DNA of 64,000 bases from Tetracentron sinense (Eukaryota > Streptophyta > Magnoliopsida > Trochodendrales > Trochodendraceae). The notes under the pieces were generated by a model that saw only the letters and a list, made by a program, of their open reading frames with translations, did no database searches and was not told the DNA's origin. The stretch lies in the NCBI GenBank assembly GCA_015143295.1, contig CM026570.1, positions 8,952,047 to 9,016,046 on the forward strand, read 5' to 3'. Shown one piece after another: positions 22,820 through 34,280 of this stretch. Each line of letters starts with the position of its first letter. Positions within the stretch are counted from its first letter, which is position 1. Made by a program: the position numbers and the translations under genes.

Positions 22820-23782
22820 TTACACAGTCCAAGCGTACAATAGCAATGAGAACCCTCCACTTCCACAAGACCTTGTAGATGATGAACATGAACTCCTCCC
22901 TCCATCACTGCTATCCTCTGCCCACTGCAAAACACTCGAACACGACGGCGAAGGAGACAACGACATAGCCGGCGACAGCGACATGCTCTTCCTCATCAAC
23001 CTCTTCTCCGGCCCCACCATTTCAGGCCAAACTCCTCCATCCCCCACCTGAAATACAAAAACTCCATACCCATTACCATCTCTACCAGAACCAGTGACCC
23101 AATTGAACACATCCCAGTAAAAATCTATGTCCACCCCACCAACCATAATTCTCTCATTCCCTCTGAATTTCCAAGCTAATCTCTTCACAACCAGACCCAT
23201 TTCTCCATCCACCTTCACCTTCAAAGCCCCTCCAGCGCATTCGATTCCGATTTCATGTTTCGACCCCAAAAACTGAGCTGTTGTAGTGTAATTCCGACGT
23301 CCAAACACATGTTCCCGTCGGGATAGCAATGTGGGATCGGCGGATTGATGCATTTGGGGTAATCCAGAACGTCGTAATACATCTTCCCGGAGATCGCCGA
23401 GGAAGAATTTGATGCGGGAATTGGAAACTATGGCAATGTAGAAGCATGACACTGGCTCGGCTGAGTTTTTGGTGAATTCAGCCTGAGTGAAGTCCCAATA
23501 GAGCTTGACTCGGTGGTGCTGATGGCGACTCAGGGAAATGGATTTTGAGCCTGGTCGGTTTCGGAAGAATGTGAAGGTTGATGGGTAGAGAGAGAGGGTG
23601 ATCGAGAAGGAATCAGCAGCATGAATGGTTAAGGAGTGGGAGAAGAGGGTTTTGGACCAGGTGAGGGTTAGATAAATCGGGGTGTTGCAGAGTTGGGTTT
23701 GATAAATGCAGGTTATTAAGCTTTGTGGCATTTCAGAGCTGTTTGTGAGATTGTTGGGGTTGCTGAAACATGAAGGGATCAT
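22820..23782 (-). CDS. DUF868 family protein, single exon
   Basis: The 320-residue frame is intact from ATG (23782) to TAA (22820) without introns. Recognisable DUF868 stretches appear in order: LTWSKTLFSHSLTIH near residues 39-53, YWDFTQAEF near 94-102, FYIAIVSNSRIKFFLGDL near 113-130, LLSRREHVFGRR near 152-163, and FYWDVFNWV near 221-229. The C-terminal ~60 residues are Ser/Arg/Gly-rich and of low complexity, as in the family. The length is usual for DUF868 proteins (about 280-350). There is no signal peptide or transmembrane segment. The function of the family is unknown to me; it is plant-restricted as far as I recall. The start is chosen because MIPSCFSNP matches the usual N-terminus (MIP-CF). 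The 5' flank to about 24140 holds pyrimidine-rich leader-like sequence. Confidence 0.88.
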   Translation of the reverse strand: MIPSCFSNPNNLTNSSEMPQSLITCIYQTQLCNTPIYLTLTWSKTLFSHSLTIHAADSFSITLSLYPSTFTFFRNRPGSKSISLSRHQHHRVKLYWDFTQAEFTKNSAEPVSCFYIAIVSNSRIKFFLGDLREDVLRRSGLPQMHQSADPTLLSRREHVFGRRNYTTTAQFLGSKHEIGIECAGGALKVKVDGEMGLVVKRLAWKFRGNERIMVGGVDIDFYWDVFNWVTGSGRDGNGYGVFVFQVGDGGVWPEMVGPEKRLMRKSMSLSPAMSLSPSPSCSSVLQWAEDSSDGGRSSCSSSTRSCGSGGFSLLLYAWTV

Positions 23783-24259
23783 GGCTCTGTTACTTGTGTT
23801 TCTCTCAGACTACAAACCAGAAGCTCTAATGGGGTTTTGGGGTTCTGAGATTTTGTGGGTTTTTGATTCTCATGGGGTTGTTCTTGAGTTTTGGGGTTGT
23901 AGAGGGTGTTTGAGAAGATGAGAGTGTGATATGAGAAGTAGGTGATTTTGGAGTGTTGAAGGGTGCTTTGGGTCCTGAAAAGGGCATCATCATGAAAGGG
24001 ATTCAAGTGGGTTATTTTGTTAGCTTGATTTGCGGAATGGAAAGAGAATAAAAGATAATGAAAAGAAGGGGTCTTTCTCTGTCTCTTTCTCACTGGAAGT
24101 GAGCTGGGTTGCACTGGGACTACTTGATCGGTCACCGTTCACTGTTCTTTAGTCTTTACTTTGGTTTTCTTTCTTTTTTTTCAAAAGTGGTATTTCTTTT
24201 TCTTCTTTGCCATCTCAAAAGGTGATGGGCCCTCAACCCACCTGCCTCTTGTGCTCGCG

Positions 24260-25305
24260 AATGAATTCGGGGAGCCTTCAATCGCACCCACAAGTCAACA
24301 TGTGTCCCTTGTTCACCCATATTAATTGTGATTAAGCTCTAATTATCGATTCAATAATCTAACGTTAGTTTTTAGTAAAAAAAAATATGAATTTTTTTTT
24401 ACTAAAAGGGTTAAAAGTTCTTAATTAGCATTTTAAAAATAATATTTTTTTTCTTCTAAAAACTAAGGTTAAATTATTGAACCCTAAAGGTTGATGAATC
24501 TTAAACATAGTTAATAGGGGTGAATAGGGACATGTGTTACATGTAGGTGTGTTGAATGATCCCTGAGTTCAATGGTGATTGGTTGTGATTCGATCTGCGA
24601 GCTCATATGGCAAGGGAGTTCGAATCATAGCCAATCACGATTGAACTCAAGGATAATTAATCGCACCCCAAGGTTAGCACGTGTCCCTGTTAAGCCCAAA
24701 AAAAAAAACTAACTTTTAGGGTTCATTAAATTTAACCTTGGTTTTTAGAAAAAATATTTAACTCTAGTTTGGAACATTTAACCCTCATAATTAAAAAAAA
24801 ATTAACATTTTTTTTCTTCTAAAAACCAAGGTTAGATTGTTTAACCCTAAGGGTTGGTGAATTTTAACCACAGTTAATAGGGACACATGTTGACCTATGG
24901 GTGCGATTGAACTCTCCCCGAGTTCAATCGTGGTTGGCTGTGACTCCAATCTTATGGAGATCGAATCACAGTCAATCGCAATTGAACTCAAGGAGAGTTC
25001 AATCACACCCATAGGTCAACACTTGTCCCTATTTACCTCTGTAAATGGTTGTTAAGATTTACTAACCCTTAGGGTTCAATAATCTCATATCTATTTTTAG
25101 AAAAATATATAAAATTGTTTTTTAACTCTTATTAAAAGCTTTAAACTTTTAGGGTTAATATATTTTTTTTCTTCTAAAAACCAAGGTTAGATGATTGAAC
25201 CCTAAGGGTTAGTAAATCTTAACCACAATTAATATGATTGAACAGGAACATGTGTTGACATGTGGATGCGATCGTGATTAGCTGTGATTCGATCTCCCTC
25301 TCATG
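24260..25305. mobile_element. Cluster of three head-to-tail MULE-type fold-back MITEs
   Basis: Three related units follow one another: about 24260-24600 (left terminus lost), 24618-24945, and 24957-25296. Each has the GAG-TCGAATCACAG-type terminus of the element at 4885-5287, an arm containing GTCAACA-TGTGTCCCT and a central AAAACCAAGGTTAGAT stretch. TSD support is weak (6 of 9 for the third unit). No coding content. Confidence 0.65.
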
Positions 25306-25629
25306 AGAGGATAGCTAAGAGTCCTAGGGTATAATATATAATGTGAAGGAATAACTAGTAACCAATGACTTTTGGCATAATGCAGTGTTTTTTCATTTCA
25401 GTGTTTCTTGAAAGTGAAGTTTGGACTTTGAAATTAGGGGTGTAAGCCAGCTGAGAGTAAGGTGTTCACTTTCAGTCTACTTAAGTTATAAGGTTGATTG
25501 AGCTTGACTCGAGCTGCACTATTCATATGTGCAGTGGTTCGGCATTTATATATATATTTTTTAATCAAATGTCTAAATTCTTTTATTTTAAATCAACGGT
25601 CAAAATCAAAACTTAAACAATATGTACAT
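25306..25629. other. Spacer, nothing recognised
   Basis: It is AT-rich with no gene. The nominal start of the LINE frame at 25498 falls here but the first ~45 codons have no LINE similarity. Confidence 0.45.
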
Positions 25630-27928
25630 TTTCTCCGGCAGGGGGATCCTTTACCCCCTTTCCTGTTTGTCTTAGCCATGGAAGGCCTTTCAGTCATGCT
25701 TGACAACACTATCTCGTTTGGAGGTATCTCTCCTCACTTTAAATGTGTTAAACCTCTAGTTTCTCACCTTTGCTTTGTTGATGACTTACTTATTTTCATT
25801 AAAGCTGATATGCACTCCGCTTCTAATCTCTTGGTTGTTCTTCGGAAGTTCTATTTTCAGTCGGGAATGCAACCAAACTTGGACAAATCTCAGATTTTTT
25901 TTGTAGGCACCTCCTCCAATATCAAGCAAAGTATTACTAACACCCTTCGTTTTTCAGAGGGATCGTTGCCAGTGAAATATCTTGAGTTATCTTTAACTTC
26001 TCGTAACCTGAAAGTAGTGGATTGCCAATCTCTTCTAGATCGTATGCTTAATAAAGTAAAGACCTGGAAAGGCAAATTGTTATCCTATGCTGGTAGACTT
26101 GCACTAATCAAAGTTGTCCTTATGAACTCTCATGTCTACTGGACAAGTTGTTGCATTCTTCCCAAGAAAATTTATAAGTCTATAGAGCAAATTTGTTTCA
26201 GGTTTCTTTGGGGTAGATCTGTTGAGAGTAAGGAATTGTTGCCTGTTAGTTGGTCTCAGATCTGCACCACTTGAGAGGAAGATGGGTTAGGTTTTCGTCG
26301 TCTGACTAACTGGAACTCGACAGCCATATTAAAGCAAACTTGGGCGATTGCATTCCAGGACTTATGGGTTGATTGGATGTACGTATTCTAATGTCATCAA
26401 AAATAATCATTTATGGACTATGAAAGCTCCTTCTACCTGTTCCTGGTCTTGGTGAAATATCCTTAAGCTTCATGGTATGGCCATTGACATGATTTTTCAT
26501 TCTATTGGAATGGTAGGGCCACTTCTCTCTAGTTCGATCCCTGGCATCCTATGGGTATTCTCCAGGATTGGTTTGACCCTAAGCTGCAATTTGATTCTGG
26601 CCTCTCGTGTTTAGCTTTAGTTTCGATTTTGATTGGGATTGCCGGATGGGACCCTCCTCCTACAAGTTCTGCTGAACTTATTGAGGTATGCAATGAGCTA
26701 CCAACCCTTCCCTCTCACTCCACTCAATTTGAAGATTCTATTATCTGGAAGCCTTCTACCTCTGGTCTTTTCAGTCTCAGGTTTGCTTTGCAAGCTTTGC
26801 GTATCAACAAGCCTCTGGTCCCTTGGACTGATTTAGTTTGGTTCACTATGAATATTCCTTGTCATAGTTTGATAGCTTGGTTGGCTCTCTCGGATGGCTT
26901 GCAAACTCAAGAAACTTTGGTAAGGCACACAATCATTTCTTCATCTTGTTGTGTTCTTTGTCAGAACACTCTGGAGAACATTCAACACCTATTCTTTGAG
27001 TGCCCTCTATCCAAGGTTATTTTGACAAATATTCTTTCCTATTGTGGGTACAACGCCCATAGGATCTTGGATTGGGATCAAGAAGTCTCTTGGATAATAT
27101 CATCGTTTAAAGTCAAGGGAATCGTTCAATGTGTGAAGAAAGTTGGGTTCAATGCCACTATCTACCACTTGTGGCGAGAGAGGAACAATAGGATTTTCAA
27201 AAACCAATATCAGGATCCTGCTACTATCTCTCTCTCAATTTGGAACGACACCCGCAGTAGGTTTGCTTTCTCCACGCCTCGTGTTGAAGATAGTCAAAGA
27301 AACCATGCCTTCTTTGATAATTGGAGCTTAACCGTTGATTATTTTATCTATGAGGGGAAAAGTTGTTCGTGGTGCCCCCCACCTGTAGGTTCTTGGGCCT
27401 TAAATTCAGATGGGTCTCTACGTGGGAATGTTGCGGGCTTCGGTGGTGTTCTTAGGGACCACTTGAGAAATTTTCTTACTGCTTTCGCTGAAGGTTGTGC
27501 TTCGGAGGCTATTGATGTTTTTGAGATAAAAGGCATTATTCGTGGGCTTGCCATAGCTCACGACCTTGAAGCAGTTCGGTTGATAGTCTATGCTGACTCT
27601 AAATGGGTGGTGAATTCCCTCAGTTCTAGATCTGTGCCACCTTTGAGATAGAAGAATGAACATCATGAAGCCTTGAGGTTGATTGATTCATTCGAATCTT
27701 GCCGCATTACTCATGTCTGGCGAGAATCTAATAGAGCGGCGGACTGGCTTGTCAAACTTTGTCTTGTTAACTCTTACCTTTTCTTCCCCCCGTTTAAAGT
27801 TCCTGGGGAGCTCCTGAATATTCTTGAGGAGGACAAGTCTGGGAAAATATATCTAAGGTTGTAATCGTTTTCTTTCAATATATATGGTCAGGGTTCGCCT
27901 AAACCCAGCCTACCTTCCAAAAAAAAAA
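25630..27928 (+). pseudogene. 5'-truncated LINE (L1-type) pseudogene: reverse transcriptase, zf-RVT, RNase H
   Basis: One reading frame carries the RT core (RQGDPLPPFLFVLAMEG near 25637; FVDDLLIF, the YADD-box equivalent, near 25776), then thumb-like sequence. After an in-frame TGA at 26272 comes a GLGFRRLTNWN motif typical of plant LINEs. A zf-RVT region follows (WLALSDGLQTQETL ... CVLCQNTLENIQHLFFECP, about 26878-27010), then RNase H: NSDGS near 27405, ADSKWVV near 27593, HVWRESNRAAD near 27714 after another stop at 27649. The 3' end has an A tract (27919-27928). The endonuclease and ORF1 are missing. Stops and frame changes around 26272-26550 make it dead. RT is an enzyme of target-primed retrotransposition. 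Confidence 0.92.
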
Positions 27929-29520
27929 GTATTTAACATACTTAAATACATATAACAAATTCCTAAGTAAATAATTAACTTAACATGTTATACTTGACTT
28001 GATAATCATATATATATATATATATATAATACTAAACGAGTTGAGGATTTATGAGTCTAGTATATGGATGTTCGAGCTCGGCTTGCTAACCTCTTAACAA
28101 GTAGAACTCGAACTGTTCGTACACAGTTTGGTTCGTTTACTAGCCTTATTTGGAATAATACTTCTATTTCATAAATACTTCTTATTAAAATGACAAAAAT
28201 ATGAGAGGGTTATGTGGGTGCACTAGCCTTGTGGCTTGGAGGCGTGTGGGTGGGTTTTGTGTGTGAATATAATATGTGTTATTGATATATTATATTTTTA
28301 AAAAAAATGTCTTGAGAAGCGGACCTCATGATTAAGCTTAACTAAATTAAAATTAGTAAAATTTTTTTTTTCTAAAAACCCTAGTTAGATTGCTTAACTC
28401 TAGGGGATTAACCACAATTGATGGATGGTAAAAAAAAGGGGCTTGGACCAATGAGGTCATTGGGGTCAACTTCTAAGTTGAGGGTCCAATTTCCATTTCC
28501 CAAAATGATTCCAAAGGGTACATTTGGATTTCATCATTATTTAGGATACATTATAAAATTGTGGAATTTAAAATCTTCAATTGCGATTAGAGAAGTGATT
28601 TTTAGACACTAAACCTGATGAATTCAAATCCTTACTTAAAGGGTTTTAAGTGTTACTTTATTCCCTTATTTAGGATACATTATAAAATTGTGGAATTTAA
28701 AATCTTCAATTCCTTAAGAATTAGAGAAGTGATTTTTAGAGACTATACCTGATGAATTCAAATCCTTACTTAAAGGGTTTTAAGTGCTAGTTTATTCAGT
28801 TGCATAAGTAAAGGATAGAAGCAAGACACATTCAATTTTTTCAAGATATTATTATTATTATTTTTTTGGTAAGAGGTAATATAACACCTTAACATACATG
28901 CAACCAGACCTAAGGTAATTATTAAGGTATCGGAAGGGTGAGTCCAAACAACTACTCTAAAAGAGCCTGACTAATGGAGGGATGATGGTCCCTTATACAC
29001 CCCTTGCGAAGTACCCAGCCGATGTGGGACTAAGAGGGATAGTAATGCCCAGCCACAAACACTGGCAAACATGAATTTGAATTATTATTTTTTTGGTAGG
29101 AGGATTATTATTAGTGAAGTTAGCAATTCCCATCCAAATAACTGAAGTCTATGTATAGGTATAAATTTTGAAACACTAATTCAGTTTTGACCCAAAAATT
29201 AGTGGATATCCAGTAATATGACGAGACAGGATATAAGGAAGAATCCCATAAATCTCAGCTGGAAGATACCCTGTACAAATTTTTTTAAAAAAAATTTAGC
29301 GGATTATATGACCAGAACCATCTGATCTAGATAATAATTGTCTTAACATAATTTATTTGATTAGTTGAAAGAAATTTGGAATTTATGACGGCTATGGATA
29401 GCAGGTTTTTTTCAATAGAGTTGGTCAGATTTTTCATCCGACTTTTCGTTTTTTCCACTTCTTTCCGTTTTTTTTCACCTAACCAATTAAAGAATATGAT
29501 TGTTTGGGTGACACACCGTT
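27929..29520. other. Intergenic DNA with repeats, no gene
   Basis: It contains a (TA)n tract near 28012-28028 and a ~129-bp direct duplication (next entry). A CCGATGTGGGACTA motif near 29019 resembles those seen in plant repeats. Confidence 0.5.
28537..28795. repeat. Two direct copies of a 129-bp unit
   Basis: TTATTTAGGATACATTATAA starts at 28537 and again at 28666; the copies are nearly identical, so the duplication is fairly recent. Confidence 0.9.
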
Positions 29521-29524
29521 GCAA

Positions 29525-29726
29525 AACGAATTGGTCTATGGATACTCCTTAATCCTAACCTTTTTATAACTAACCATTAATGGTTAGGATTTGAGTTGGC
29601 TTATTTTGTCTTTTCTAATGCCACAACAGCTCTAATCCTAACCGTTTAATAATTGAAATAAATGGTTAAGATTTGAGAGTATACTTGGGAGTATACTTTG
29701 GGAGTATCCCTAGTATCCTGACTAAT
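29525..29726. mobile_element. Fold-back MITE of the GGATACTCC family
   Basis: The left end AACGAATTGGTCTATGGATA pairs with the right end TATCCCTAGTATCCTGACTA-ATTC. The internal words TAATCCTAACC and TGGTTAGGATT also pair. TTGCAA occurs on both sides. The same family is nested at 63521-63743. Confidence 0.7.
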
Positions 29727-30057
29727 TCTTGCAAGACTGGCCTGATTTGATCTTAATTTTAGCCTCATTAAAAAGACTGTATTTGGACGAGCTTGGGCTT
29801 AATAAACTTATCTTAGGCCCGAATTCAAGCATGGTGTTAAGGTTCGGCAGATTAAGACCCGATTAACCTCAAGTATAAATTAAAGTCCAGCCCAAATTAA
29901 TGGTCTTCGCCCAATTATATAGCTTTGATTGGGCTTAGATGTCAGTTACTCTGTCCAGCCTGGCTTCAGGCTGGGCTGAACCCAACAGAGCCCAAACCTG
30001 AAATATCTGCAAAATTGGGGAGATCCCTCATTTACATAATACGTAGAGAGCATAGGT

Positions 30058-30269
30058 CTTTCCAGTATGTTGGGGGTTAGTGTGCTAGTCAAGATCACGT
30101 CACAGAAGCGGAGGTCTTGAGTTCAATTCCCTTCCCCCTATTGGCCACCCTCAGGGTTCTATCCCTACTTACTTGGTGCGCGTGGTTGGGGGGTCTGCAT
30201 GTACCTAGGGGATTAGTCGGGTGCTCTAAGAAGCCCGGACAACCTTGTCACCTAAAAAATAAAAATAAA
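30058..30269 (+). mobile_element. SINE (tRNA-type) with 14-bp TSD
   Basis: TAGAGAGCATAGGT is duplicated perfectly at 30044-30057 and 30270-30283. The body contains the B-box-like GAGTTCAATTCCC and ends in an A-rich AAAAAATAAAAATAAA tail. It matches the copy at 61041-61222 (GCGGAGGTCTTGAGTTCAA). Confidence 0.92.
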
Positions 30270-30486
30270 TAGAGAGCATAGGTGTGCAAGGGCAATAATC
30301 TATTTAGGTACTTGTAATATGTTTGATTATATATACAGGATACCTGCCCCTCTAGCCCATATGACAAGGTTTGCCTCTCATTTGCCCCTCAAATCATATT
30401 CATGATTTCTTATCAATCAAAGGAAGCTTGTAAAGTTTTGACTGTCGATGAACAGACCCTCCTAAATCCAATTTGAAAACCTTTAT

Positions 30487-30632
30487 GCTATGTTTGGTTA
30501 TCGAAAAAATAGGTGAAAACATGGAAAAGAAAAGAAAATTTTGAATTTCTAATACAATTCTTAGTTGAGTCTTGTCCAATTTTTTTTCTTTTCCATGTTT
30601 TCATTTATTTTCTTGGCAACCAAACATAGGGT
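30487..30632. mobile_element. Short fold-back MITE
   Basis: The ends GCTATGTTTGGTTATCGAAA and TTGGCAACCAAACATAGGG pair, and GAAAACATGGAAAAG pairs with CTTTTCCATGTTTTC. About 145 bp, non-coding. Confidence 0.75.
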
Positions 30633-31441
30633 TAGGCTTTAGCTGTCTTTTTGAAACACAAGTTTTTTCTCTATGATTTTAGTCGTCATGCTTATCTTAT
30701 GTGCCTGGATAAAAGAAACACCAAAATCTTACCTTTTTTGTTCAAGATTTAAGTTTATAAATATTTAATACTATTTGGAGCACATCATGAGAGAAGTTGA
30801 ATTCCTGGTAAAAGAGAAATGTGGAATTCGAATAATGTGGAATTCGAATATTATGACGGACGTATTTTTTTTTTCCACTTTTTCAAATTAAAGATAACTA
30901 GTGGGTGGCACGTGCGATGCACTTGAGAGAGAAGGGAAGGGGAGAATGACAGGGAAAAGGGAATCTAGTGAGGGAATTTTAAAATTTTAACTTAGAAAGA
31001 TGGAAGGGTTGAAACTACCTCATAACACATGTTCATATTTTTTCTCTTGAAAAATATTTACAACGTAGAGAGCGTGCACATCTTTGTTGAAAAACCAATG
31101 AGGAAGCATGAGAAAAAGATAAGGATAAAGATTTGAGAGAATCGTGGAGATATTAAGCGATTATTGTTAGTTGTAGTTGATATTATTTCAATACCCTTAC
31201 TAACTTTTTTCATATAAAATAAGATAACAAAATATCTTAATTTTTTTTTATATGGAGTTATGGATAAAATAAGAAAAATATAAAAAAAATTCACCCTTAC
31301 TAACTGTAAGATCCAATAAAATTGGGGCTCATTAGGAATATTAGAAAAAAATCAATTTACTTTTGAACCCCACTTCTCTCGTTATAATAGTAGAGAAATA
31401 TTATGGTTATCATGTAATCTAAATTTACTAAAGATTATCCA
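30633..31441. other. AT-rich intergenic DNA, nothing recognised
   Basis: Only short low-complexity frames are present. Confidence 0.5.
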
Positions 31442-31450
31442 TTTATTTAT

Positions 31451-32453
31451 GGGAAATGATAGTTTGCGCATCCGCGTTCCTTGCACAGGAACCCGGATGT
31501 TTCTCTAGCCTACATGTGTAGTAATTTTTAAAAGAAAAAAAATATCTCCCAAATCTTCTCACCTGTTTCCTATTTTCTCTCTTTCTCATTTCTCTGTCCT
31601 CATCCCTTTTCTCTCTCTCACGTATCCAACTCTCTTTTTCCACTTATACTATTTCATCTTTTCCTCAATTATCTTTTCACATGCCACCATGTGTCCCTTT
31701 TGACACTAACTAACTGTGGTTAAGATTCACTCACTCTAAGAGTTCATCCATCTACAAATAAAATAAAATAATATTAACCTTGGATTGCTTAACTTAAACT
31801 ATAGTTAATGTGTGCCTACATGTCACCACGTGTCCTTTTTATATTTACTAATTGTGGTTAAAATTCACTCACCCCTAGGGTTCATCCATCTACTCTTGGT
31901 TTTTAGAAATAAAATATTAACCTTGGGTTGTTTAACCTAAACCACGGTTAGTATCTGACTAAATGTCAGGTGTCCTCTTTAACACCTACTAACTATGGTT
32001 AAGATTCATTCACCCCTAGGGTTCATCCATCTACCCTTGATTTTTAGAAAGAACAAAAATAGTAACCTTGAGTAAATTGACCTAAACCACAGTTAATGTG
32101 CGAGTTTACAGGTTGCCACCTGTCCCTTTTAACACCTACTAACCGTGGTTAAGATTCACTCATCCTTGGGGTTCATCCATCTACCCTTTGTTTTTAGAAA
32201 TATAATTCGAAAAAAATTAACTGTTAAGTTAATAAATCTTAACTAAGGTTAAAATAAGTTAAAAGAGACATGCAATACGGTAAAAGGGGGCTACGTGAGA
32301 GGGAGAGAGAGAAAAATGAGGTGAGAGAAATCAGAAAAAAAATAGTAAACGGGTAAACACGATTTTGGGATAGTTTTTTTCTTAACGCATGTAGGCTTGA
32401 GAAAGCATTTGCGTTCCTTTGAAGGAACGCGGATGCGCAAACTATCACTCCCC
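31451..32453. mobile_element. Non-autonomous MULE with internal tandem array
   Basis: A perfect 9-bp TSD, TTTATTTAT, lies at 31442-31450 and 32454-32462. The terminal repeats start GGGAAATGATAGTTTGCG on the left and GGGGAGTGATAGTTTGCG on the right (complement), then share CATCCGCGTTCCTT. The interior has four tandem units of about 140-150 bp around GTTAAGATTCACTCACCCC (near 31716, 31855, 31995, 32148). The TIRs have no similarity to those of the 3324-4866 element, although the internal module is the same. The small open frames at 31443-31643 and 32239-32448 lie in the termini and are not genes. Confidence 0.9.
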
Positions 32454-32462
32454 TTTATTTAT

Positions 32463-33488
32463 TATATTATAAATGCTATGGTTTCATAATGTTAATCTAG
32501 TTAATATTTAATTTTTCAGATTCTAATCATAAAAATATTGAGATAATGCATGATGAGGATGGTAATAATCATCAAAATATTGTGATGTTTGAGAAAACTA
32601 AACAACAACAACGGTAAGTGTTTCTAATTATATTTTGTTAATGATGACTTCTTTTTCACCAATCTCATGAATGAATCTTGTGAGACTCCATCTTGTTCTT
32701 TATCTGGGAGAGTTTTGTAGGATATTCTTTATTCAAATATGTAAAAATTCCAAAGCAAAATTGTAAGAGTTTCACCTTTGAAATTAAGATTAAAAAAAAA
32801 AAAACATATATTCATTCAAGCGGTTCGGGAACAACGGTCTAGGCTGAGTACAAGACAATACAAAATTAAGGTTTGAAGTACAGGATAGGCACAACAGTTC
32901 AAGTGAATCCATCCTTTAGCTGGAACTACCTATGAAAGATAAAGTCTACAAACAAAAATCTAGAGACTTTATTGATGACAATGAAATTTAGCATTACTTT
33001 CATTAGAAACTCAAAATTTAGCATTACTTTCAATTTATCAATTTAAGCAAGAACTCAAAAAATTGTACTCCAAATGTCAGTGGACGTATTTTGGGTAAAG
33101 CATCAGGACTGATTTTGTTGATTGGTCGTATTTTAATATCTTTTGTTTTTGCCTATTATTTTTTCTTCATTTTTATCTTAAAGCTTGCACGGTAACACCA
33201 AAGTAAAATTAGTTGTTTTACAATTTAAAAAAAAATTGAAATTAGAAAAATAAATACAGAGAGATTAATTGTATCTAAATATTCTTATAGTAGTGACCAA
33301 AAGTTCACTTGGAGCTCCCTTTGAGCTCCAGTCTATTATCTTTGTTGACAAATACGAAAAGATGTATATATGTTTGTAATCTCCTTTAATTTATCTAATC
33401 TGGTAGAGTCCACCTACCCCCAGCTTACCCACCAAAAAAATCTATCACATAAAAATATTTTACTCATAAAATAGATTAGCTACATAAT
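32463..33488. other. Intergenic DNA, no gene recognised
   Basis: It is AT-rich. Short frames only; no bounded element identified. Confidence 0.5.
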
Positions 33489-33900
33489 TGTAGAAACCTA
33501 AAAATTTTGTTCGTTTCTAGCCATTTTTATGATCTAATTGTATGAATTTGAAAATAACCAAAAAGTAGCAAAAAAACAAATGGTCGTCGGGCCGCCCGAG
33601 CAGTGACTCTAAACCGCCCGAGCAGTAACGACCAGAACTCATTGCGGGGTTCAGTGTTTTTACCGCCCGAGTGGCTATTAAGGGTCTAATTTCAAGGGTT
33701 TGATTTCAAGATTCAGCTTATACTCATTAATGATTTCAAGATTTGGTATAAACCCAAAGAGGGTTTAAATAAATAATTCACGATTCCTAAAATAAAAGAA
33801 AACTTCAATCAAATCAAATCTAATATTCTCTAATCATATTAATTCAAATTCAAATAACTTTTTGATGAGATACGGTGTATCTCATCACAATACACTTAAT
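33489..33900 (+). mobile_element. Possible LTR fragment with GC-rich repeated motif
   Basis: It starts TGTAGAAACCTAAAAATTTT, a gypsy-LTR-like beginning. About 100 bp in, the 10-mer CCGCCCGAGC (third copy CCGCCCGAGT) occurs three times between 33590 and 33675 in otherwise AT-rich DNA. A TTTAAATAAATAATT stretch near 33766 could be a TATA region. No right end or TSD was found, so the right boundary is arbitrary. Confidence 0.35.
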
Positions 33901-34133
33901 TATCCTACCCTATTCTCTATCAGTTATCAATTCTATAGAATTCAATTCTTTAGGTTAATTTACCTTGTTTCAACCCAACATTTTTGCCCACATGCCAAGC
34001 AGCCACATAGGATGGGTATGAGCTGCCCTCAAGTCTTGCCTGATATATTGATGAGATGAACCACAATCTTGTTCACTAAGCCTGCTATAATCAAGTTCTT
34101 AGAAAATAATATATATGAATTGGGTCACAAAAC

Positions 34134-34268
34134 CTTTTTTTTTAATGACTCAGTGTGTCCCTAACCCATTTAGATTAGGACTAATCCCCGAGGATGTGTG
34201 CAATACCCACAAACCACACTCATCGGGAAAGACTGGAGGGGCAGGCTCGAACACGGGACCTGTGGGCA
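34134..34268 (-). mobile_element. SINE, minus strand, 12-bp TSD
   Basis: GGGTCACAAAAC is duplicated perfectly at 34122-34133 and 34269-34280. The plus strand begins with a T run, so the A tail is on the minus strand. Reading the minus strand gives the B-box-like GTGTTCGAGCCTGCC. Confidence 0.9.
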
Positions 34269-34280
34269 GGGTCACAAAAC

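Noticed and set aside
32239..32448. 69-residue protein ending in the MULE terminus
   Set aside because: It lies in the terminal repeat and a GA-rich stretch; the mirror frame at 31443-31643 is the same artefact.
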